Shown: positions 56,876 through 64,000 of the stretch, piece after piece | Numbering within the stretch: position 1 is the stretch's first letter | Layout: every line of letters begins with the position of its first letter | Source: Lonicera japonica | Taxonomy: Eukaryota > Streptophyta > Magnoliopsida > Dipsacales > Caprifoliaceae | Direction: 5' to 3' | Length of the DNA stretch: 64,000 nt | NCBI GenBank assembly: GCA_021464415.1 | Contig: CM038466.1 | Location: 23,499,017 to 23,563,016 of the forward strand | The notes under the pieces: model-generated | The model's input: the letters and a program-made list of their open reading frames with translations, nothing else | Told to the model about the DNA's origin: nothing | Databases searched by the model: none | Program-made: the position numbers and the translations under genes

Positions 56876-58193
56876 GGTTGTATATATCAATGTTCAATAT
56901 ATTGCACTCACTTTTAGATTGAATTTTTTTTTTATGAAACTTGTGGAAATGACCTACTTAACATAGAGATTACTTTCGCCAAATTTCATAAAAACCAATG
57001 AAAATTGATAGTTATTCTTCTTATTAAATAGAGAACCATGCTAATGGCTTTGTAACCTAATGGTATTCTCTCTGATTTTGTATTAGAGATGTCACATGTT
57101 TGAAACTCATGGACGTGGTATTCAAACTTAATAAAGTGGTTTGTCCACCCTTTGTGAGTGGTTGGAGGTCATGGTATGGTTCGGCTCGATGCGAAGCAAA
57201 GATAGAGAACCACACCTTTTAGAAGTTGGCTATACATTTGGCTAGAATACTACATTATAAACGATTAGTTTAACATTCAAACTATTTTTAGAAATATTTT
57301 ATATACATATATTGGATCCAATTTAAACCAATCGATGCAATCCAATCCAATTTTTTCAGATTCATGGATTGATTGGATTCATTTTTTAAAAACCAAAAAA
57401 TATTAGATTGGTTTTGGATTCAAGGGATTGTGTAAACTGGTTCAATTAATATATATGTTTTTTCTTAAAGTGATACATTTCTTTGTGTTATTGGTGGTCA
57501 TAGTAGTCTTTCTATCATGCTATTCTTTCTTTGAAATTGTTAATTGGTTTTATTTTGTGAATTTGTCATTTTTGCCAATTTACAAATTTTGAAGACTTAA
57601 AAATTTCTCGGGGTATATTGCCTAGACTCCTATTTTTCTTTTGCTTATTCAATTGGATTGGAGAAACCAATCCAATCTAATCAAAACTAAGGGTGGGCAT
57701 CCGATCCAATCTGATAGTTTTTAGACCATGCGCATTCAATTTGAACTAATGTAGGTTTTAGTATTTGGCATCCAATCCATCCAACATGCCTTACCAATCC
57801 AATCCAATTAAATAAGGACTCTTTTTTTAAATAGCATAATACTCATTTAAAATGCTAAGAACATCTCCGATTAATGATAGTGTAAAAAATTGACTTGTAA
57901 ATCATGTGTCAATCCACTTTTACAAAAAACTTAAACACTAAAACAAAAATGCTCCAATGGAACTTTTGTAAAATTTTGTGTAAATTTTAAAATAATCAAT
58001 AACATTCCAACACATGTTAAATATCAATTAAGCAATTCTTTAGTATTTTTTCTTAATTTCTTTTTATAAATAATTTTATAATCATAATGGATCTTGATTT
58101 ATAGGTATTGATGAGTAGATCAAATATATAGTTTGTATTAAAATCCGAATTTTACATTTGAAGTTATTACATTTTCAAATTTTATTAAAAATT
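56876..58193. other. Intergenic DNA, no gene seen
   Basis: 57300-57830 is rich in GGATTGGATT/AATCCAATCC, with AAGGGTGGGCATCCGATCC at 57689, which looks like the terminus of a hAT-type element without an identifiable partner. Nothing else supported. Confidence 0.35.

Positions 58194-58244
<51 letters not shown>
58194..58244. repeat. (GA)n microsatellite
   Basis: About 24 uninterrupted GA dinucleotides. Confidence 0.97.
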
Positions 58245-58247
<3 letters not shown>

Positions 58248-58685
58248 TGTGGTATTGTAAAATGTGAATGTACTTTACAAAACTATTTGACACTAATTTG
58301 ATTTTAAAAAACTGATGGAGATGACAAAATTTACAAATTATATAAATTTTACACAAAATAAATTTATAAAAGACTATTAAATTGATACTCTAACAACCAC
58401 GAAACTAAACAATGCCTGGGGTAGCTACCCCTCCTAATTTCTATGCTGGTTTATATATGGATGCTGGATTAATTAGGATGATCCCCCCTCTAATTAATAT
58501 GAGATAGAGCAGCTTAGGCTTAGGGACCCCTCTAATTAATAGGGAGGGCTTTTTTTCTGCTTGCCCCAACCTTCTTCATGTTTTTAACCCAATAATATCA
58601 TACAAACAAGTTAATTTATGTATATGTATATATATATACACGCGTGTGTTTATTTCTTCAAAGAAGTATGAGTTAACATATATCC

Positions 58686-59100
58686 ATATAGAGAAGGGAT
58701 CTTAAGATGACCAACTTTTTAGTCATTAAATGCGGACCAATCATTTTGAAAGGGTAAATAAATGAATTTTATTATGAAACTTGGTGAAGATAATCTCCGT
58801 GATTAGAAGATCACCTCCACCAAAATTCGTTTAAAAATTCAATCAGGAAGATGATTAACTAAAAAATTAATATATATATATATATATATATGTACGGTTT
58901 TTGCGGTTAAAATTTAAGATATTTAGCTAATCCACTTCCCAGTTGAATTTTTTAATGAAATTTAGTGGAGATGATCTAATCATGAAAATCATTTTCACCA
59001 AGTTTCATAAAAAAATTCATCCGTTTATTCCTTCAAAATGATTAGTTCGCATTTAAGAATCAAACAAATGGTCAGTCCTCTTTAGACCCTTTCCCTATAT
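58686..59100. mobile_element. Fold-back MITE related to 56412-56875, about 415 bp
   Basis: Left ATATAGAGAAGGGATCTTAA pairs with right AGACCCTTTCCCTATAT. Inner parts pair as well (GCGGACCAATCATTTTGAAA with CCTTCAAAATGATTAGTTCG). It shares the left-half motif TGAAACTTGGTGAAGATAAT with the first element. Non-coding. Confidence 0.75.
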
Positions 59101-59290
59101 ATATATGTTGTTTTTCAAAGCTATCGAGAAATATTACTGTGAGGATTTGCTATGATTGTGTACAAAATAATTTATCTTTTTTTTAATTAATATATTTAAT
59201 ACGTGATTATATCTTATATCAACAAAAAAATAAAAAAATAAAAAAAAAAAATTGTCGTGAGATTTCTTTGTACTGCTTTCCTTAAATTAA

Positions 59291-59776
59291 GGCCTTGTTT
59301 GGTTCACGGATTTTGGCATTCGGGAAAGGAAAGTCATTCCTTTCCTTTGTTTGGTAACCACAAATTTCGGAAAAGCTTTCCTGAGAGATAGGAAAATAGA
59401 GGGTAAAGCTATTCCACTCAAATGGCATGGGATTCATTTTCCCCTCTAATTTCCCAACATTCATTACAAAAAATTTGGACATTAATATCTCTTCCCAAAA
59501 TGCTATTACCAAATTTACCCATTAATCTCTTTGGTGTACTTTTGAATTTTTATGATGTTATTTTTTACTTTAAAATACAAGGGTATTATTGACATATTGA
59601 TATATTTTTTACTTTCCTTTCCTGTACCAAAAACACCGGAAGGGAAATGAAATGGTATTTCCTAAATACTTTCCATGCTTTACCAAACATAGGAAAGGAA
59701 ACTTGACATGAACGTTAGTTTCCCATTCCATGGGAAGATAGCGGAATCAATTTCCCTTCCGTGAACCAAACGAGCC
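59291..59776. mobile_element. Tourist-like MITE, 486 bp, TAA target duplication
   Basis: Ends are GGCCTTGTTTGGTTCACGGA and the inverted TCCGTGAACCAAACGAGCC. Flanked by TAA at 59288-59290 and 59777-59779. The GGCCTTGTTTGG terminus and TAA duplication fit PIF/Harbinger (Tourist) MITEs. Inner inverted similarity: GGAAAGGAAAGTCATTCC against CCATGGGAAGATAGCG. Confidence 0.85.
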
Positions 59777-60106
59777 TAAAAGTCTCAATTTTGGCGTTCC
59801 ACTCTTTCAAGAAAACAATTCTTTTTACACATAACTATGATTATCAAAAAAAAAAATCTTAATTTAAGGAACTTTCAAAAAATATACTTTTTATTTGCAA
59901 GAACGGAATTTAATAATGGTTGACATACGTGTCTCTTCCACACAAATTTATGTAATATTCCTGTGACTAATAATCGTATACCCTATATATTAACATATAC
60001 ATATACTATATATTTTTATATATAGAAACAGATAATCTTAAACACTTATAATTTCTTAAAGACCAGTAATTCAAGAGGAGAACAAACTTAGACGAGCACA
60101 AATTTA

Positions 60107-60656
60107 GAGCATCTCCAGTGCAACTATGAGTTGGAGAAAAATAGAGTGCCACATAGGATATTTAAATAATGAGTTAAAATAACCATTTCCAATGCAACCA
60201 TGTATAATAACTTCCAATGCAACCATGTATAATGACCATGAAGGTGATGCGTCAAAAAGAGGGAAAAACATTGTGGGGGTGACCCTCTACATCTAGAGGG
60301 TCTTCTAGACGATGTCTAGATGCCATGTCATCATTTTTACTTTAATAATTTATTTTTAAAATTTTAAATTATTTTAACTTTTAATTTACAATTCTATATT
60401 CAATAAAATTTATATTGTTAAAAAATATTCTCCAAGATCTATCAAACAAAATCCATATACTTTATATTTTTTTATTAAAAAGTTTGATGAATAATGTCAA
60501 TAGCAATTTTATGGACAACACCATTGGAGATTACTTTTTTAGAATTTGATTATGAACAATATTTTTAGTGCCACATAGGAACGTACTATGTTTTTAGATA
60601 TGCTTATATGTCCATATTTTTAATTGATTCAATTCATGTTAGTATTGGAGATGCTC
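60107..60656. mobile_element. Tourist-like MITE, 550 bp, TTA target duplication
   Basis: Ends are GAGCATCTCCAGTGCAAC and ..TAGTATTGGAGATGCTC, inverted. TTA flanks at 60104-60106 and 60657-60659. Same terminal type (GAGCATCTCC) as 51666-52057. Contains a short duplication (CTTCCAATGCAACCATGTAT, near 60188-60230). Confidence 0.8.
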
Positions 60657-60659
60657 TTA

Positions 60660-61500
60660 TAGTAATGTGGTAGGATTGATGATCTCGTTGCTTATCCCAT
60701 CCTAATAATGGGATAAAAGGTTAGGATTAAAATATAATTAACTGGAGTCATGCTTCAATCCAACCTACAGACAAATTATTGACAAATTTACAACACACCA
60801 AAAAATAGTATAATTAATTTTAGGATATTGAAAAATAGGATTTGTTTAAAAAACTTTTCAACAAAATAATTAGAAAATAATATTTTTATAAATTAAGGAT
60901 GTATCTTTGACCGAACTTCAAAAAGAGTCCAATGTTAAGTTTGCAGTATATTTTCGAATGGTAAGTTTTTGTGGTATCGTGCAAAATTTAGTTTGCATGC
61001 ATGTTTTTTGGCAATTATTATGTCTAATTGTTTAATTGATAGTATTTTAAAGTTATTTCAACAAGTTATAAATTTAAACCCATTTATTTATAAAAACAAA
61101 CACGATAGATTTTTTGCGTGCAAAATTAAGTTTGCAGTCTTTTTTTAATACATTACTATTTATTTGACCATTTTTTAGAGTTACATGAGTGACACGTGAA
61201 AATATATTTGTTAAAAAATAAAAACAAATCATGCAAAATAAAATTTGCATTAATTTTTTTTATTGCAAAATTAAGTTTGCACGGTCAAACATCTGTCTTT
61301 AAAATACAATTGATAAAGAACACGAATTAAAAAACACACTAAAAAACTCTTACTTTTTATTTTTTTCTCAAAAAACTTTCTCATGAAAGAGGTTTTACCC
61401 ATTTCCATAATTAACTATCATTATTTTTTATCTATATAAATTAAACATACAATAAATAGTTTATTTCATGAAAAACATTGTTACAATGAGTTTTAATTAA
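60660..61500. other. AT-rich intergenic DNA, no gene seen
   Basis: GCAAAATTAAGTTTGCA-type motifs recur four to five times (60985, 61120, 61235, 61265), possibly a decayed repeat. No gene. Confidence 0.4.
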
Positions 61501-62629
61501 GGGTGTTCTTAAATTCATCCACAAAATCAATCTTCTCACCCCACCAAAATTCAAAACCAAGTCAAACCTATCCTAAAAAATAGCATAAAAAAACTTTATT
61601 CTTACCCTGGTTTATATCTAAGGAAAAAATCGTCACAATTCACTTTTTTTTTGCAAGTTTTTTTTTCTTTGTCGTCTTTCTTCTAATATTTTTGATAAAA
61701 ATAAAATTGATCTTTTAATATTTTTGATGTAATCAATTAAGACATATTTATATAGTATTAGACTTAATTATTACTTTAATTTTGTTAATTAATTAGTTAA
61801 TTTCATCGACTCCTCCAAATCTTTGCAATCTAACCTAACATATTACTCCATATCGCTCACATGTACGTTTTAGAGAGAGAGACATAGGGAGATAGTTTAC
61901 GTAATATATGTATAAAAAAATTAATTAAAAAAAAGTAGCATAAGGGCTTTTCAAGACATTTCTTTAAATATAATTAATGTTTAAATTTTCATATTATAAA
62001 AAAAATCATTTTTTTTATTAATAATTGTGTTGAAAGTAATTACTATTTTTTTCAAAATGCTTAAAAATTAATGGATGATCTAAATTTAATTGAAAACGGA
62101 GTAAATATTTCAAGTGTATGAAAAATTTCTTTTGTATACAAACATACTACTATATATATATATATAGATCAGAGCTTTTGATTTTTAATATTTTTGATGT
62201 AATGAAGTATGACTTATATTTATTTATTTGTATAAAAATAAAATTTGTAAACAAATTTAAAATATAAATAATAACTGTTTAAGAGTAATGAATAAGAAAA
62301 ACATTATATGAAATATCATATAATTACTAAAAATGTATTTATTACAATTAATATTTTGTATTTTTAAAGGTACTATTTAGATGGAATTTTTAATGAAATT
62401 TATCAAGAACAATGAAAATTTTGTTTTTTATATCTTATATTAATAAAAAAATTCATATTATTTACTGTTTTGACTTTTAGAGACAAAATTTTATAATTTT
62501 TGCATTATTTCAGTAATCTTACTCACTGTTAGTGTGAAATGCAATTTTTTTAAATATTTAATAAGGTGAGAATAAAATATTAATATTAAAGTGAGAAGAT
62601 TGATTTTATAAATATATTTAAAAATATTC
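61501..62629. mobile_element. Mutator-like non-autonomous element, 1.13 kb, 9-bp target duplication
   Basis: The left end GGGTGTTCTTAAATTCATCC is followed by ACAAAATCAATCTTCTCACC. The right end is the inverse (GTGAGAAGATTGATTTTATA..TTTAAAAATATTC). Flanks are TTTAATTAA at 61492-61500 and 62630-62638, a perfect 9-bp duplication. No transposase ORF. Related copies are at 47824 and 53330. Confidence 0.8.
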
Positions 62630-62638
62630 TTTAATTAA

Positions 62639-63025
62639 TTTTGGTCAGAGACGGTCAGTATCTTGAGCGGTGATCAGTTACATCGGACTAACGTGTCAAC
62701 CAGCTTGGCCCAACTTGCCATTATTTATGTCGGCTTTCGACATAAATTATCGGTACATGCAAATTATTTTGTAGCCATGAGTTCATTTTGACAACTCGCC
62801 ATTATTTTGGATAATATAATATCTAATTTTTGAGACTTTTATAACAACTCGATTTATTACGATGATATTTTTAAAATAAAAACAAGGAGTAACATTTTTT
62901 TAACATAAATTATGTTTCTCTTTAAACTACTGGCATCCGCACGAGAATTATATATACATACTTTATTATATTTGTAATTGATTTTATTATTTTTATATTT
63001 TTTTTATAACCATCGGTATCAGAGC
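62639..63025 (+). other. Possible LTR end and primer-binding site of an LTR retrotransposon at the right edge
   Basis: TCGGTATCAGAGC at 63013-63025 differs in one base from the initiator-Met primer site TGGTATCAGAGC preceded by T, and follows ATAACCA. The LTR start was not identified. The next 900 bp hold a candidate MITE and an ORF start, consistent with a retrotransposon leader. Confidence 0.4.
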
Positions 63026-63912
63026 CCTTCCCCCATTGATCTCATGATACTCTGGTTGCTAGATCAAAAGACGTTCCAGTGGCACAAAAAAATTTTCACA
63101 CATAAAAAAATCGAACTTGAGACCGTACACCTATTCACGCAGTTCCAAGTTTGCCTATACTACTTTGACAACTCCTTGTGTATCAACTTGTATTGAATCT
63201 CATTTTTCACTCAACTACGGTCACTATTGCATTATGGGTATATGCATATAGCTATTACTCTAATCAAATACTATGACACACTAATATTCATATATCTCAA
63301 AATCGACCGCTAAGCGCATGTTTGGTGGCTGTTTTTGAACAGCCATTTCTAGCGTGGACTAAAAATTTTGCTGTTTTTTTACCAATTTTCAATATGCTTT
63401 TTAGAAAAATGTACACTGTGAATAGCAAAAACTTTAATAAAGTTATTTCAGCTTGTCAGCCTTTTTTTTGCTCACCTCCTCCATAGACAGTAGACTCCTT
63501 TTACAAAAGAAGAATCGTCTTTTTCCTTTCAATGCTTTAACCTCCCCAACCACATCCGTCCTTCGATATAGTTTCTCTCTACCATCTCCCCAGCCATAGC
63601 TTCCCACAGCATAGTACACACTACTGCAACAGAGCTACGCCGGTACCTACGCCGTATTTTACGGCCAGTTCGCTTAAATTGCTATAAGGCTGAAGCCTCT
63701 TTCCCCTTCGTAACCAAACATTTCTGCAAGGCACATGGTATCAGTACGAACAAATCAAAGTTTACGCTACCAACGGGGCCGACAATAACATCCGTGGAGT
63801 CAGGGGTGGCTTCTCAATCAATCGATCGTTAAATCAATTTGACTCCCATTATCATTCAGAGGGCATAAAGCTCAATAAGTTCTCAGCTTGAAGTAAGAAC
63901 ACATAGAGTAAA
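63026..63912. other. Leader-like DNA with a possible MITE
   Basis: GCGCATGTTTGGTGGCTG at 63316 and TTCGTAACCAAACATTTCTG at 63706-63725 look like opposite ends of a MITE. Target duplications are not clear. No gene seen. Confidence 0.35.
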
Positions 63913-64000
63913 TGGTGCCTACAAGAGGTAAGAGAAAGCTTCTTGAGAGACAAACCCCTTCGCCCACACTTGCGAGCGCTGACGAAACTATATCCGTGGA
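63913..64000 (+). CDS. Possible ORF start running out of the window
   Basis: ATG at 63913 in a sequence of higher GC content, open to the window edge (29 codons): basic MVPTRGKRKLLERQ, then Thr/Ser/Pro-rich. If the primer-like site at 63013 is real this would be gag. It is too short to classify. Confidence 0.3.

Noticed and set aside
58138..58356. 72-codon frame with a Ser-Leu repeat
   Set aside because: Translation of the (GA)n microsatellite.

Overview
The window is plant nuclear DNA, probably from a eudicot. It is AT-rich and contains plant-type LTR retrotransposons, Stowaway, Tourist, hAT and Mutator-like elements, an endogenous caulimovirid, and one spliced host gene of the strictosidine-synthase-like (SSL) family. 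No rRNA, tRNA or CRISPR feature was seen. Almost every coding region is decayed by stop codons and small indels.

Layout. 1-13.5 kb is the 3' two thirds of a Tat-lineage Ty3/gypsy element. It has broken pol (protease, RT, RNase H, a second RNase H, integrase), then two genes on the opposite strand (4.95-6.20 kb and a five-exon Plant Mobile Domain-like gene at 6.66-10.58 kb whose first intron holds a 69-bp minisatellite), then a repeat-rich spacer and a 1.37-kb LTR (12.16-13.53 kb) followed by a primer-binding-like site. The LTR promoter and both antisense gene promoters carry copies of one CpG-rich palindrome, TGTCGCGCGACA, just upstream of their TATA boxes. This is the most interesting signal in the window.

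14.9-24.8 kb is a nest. An old Ty1/copia pol on the + strand is split by a 1.36-kb TIR element, a Stowaway MITE and a complete 6.5-kb copia element on the - strand (17147-23673, 5-bp target duplication TAAGA). 24.8-26.6 kb is a probable solo LTR. 26.78-26.96 kb is a decayed copy of the last exon of the SSL gene. 27.4-29.7 kb is a 2.3-kb hAT-like element with an 8-bp target duplication. 30.0-30.15 kb is a microsatellite.

31.5-41.9 kb is a nearly genome-length endogenous pararetrovirus (Caulimoviridae) on the - strand: PBS-like site, leader, coiled-coil ORFs, movement protein, capsid with zinc knuckle, protease, RT, RNase H, two unrecognised ORFs, an internal promoter and a further ORF with an acidic tail. 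A 1.24-kb Mutator-like non-autonomous element (41901-43144) lies between it and the SSL gene (43291-45735, + strand); its 11-bp target duplication overlaps the gene's apparent TATA box. SSL exon 1 has several reading-frame changes, while exons 2-4 and their splice sites look intact.

46-64 kb is very AT-rich, with no gene recognised. It holds Tourist-like MITEs, fold-back elements, a Mutator-like family with complete and partial copies, and microsatellites. At the right edge there is the start of what may be another LTR retrotransposon.
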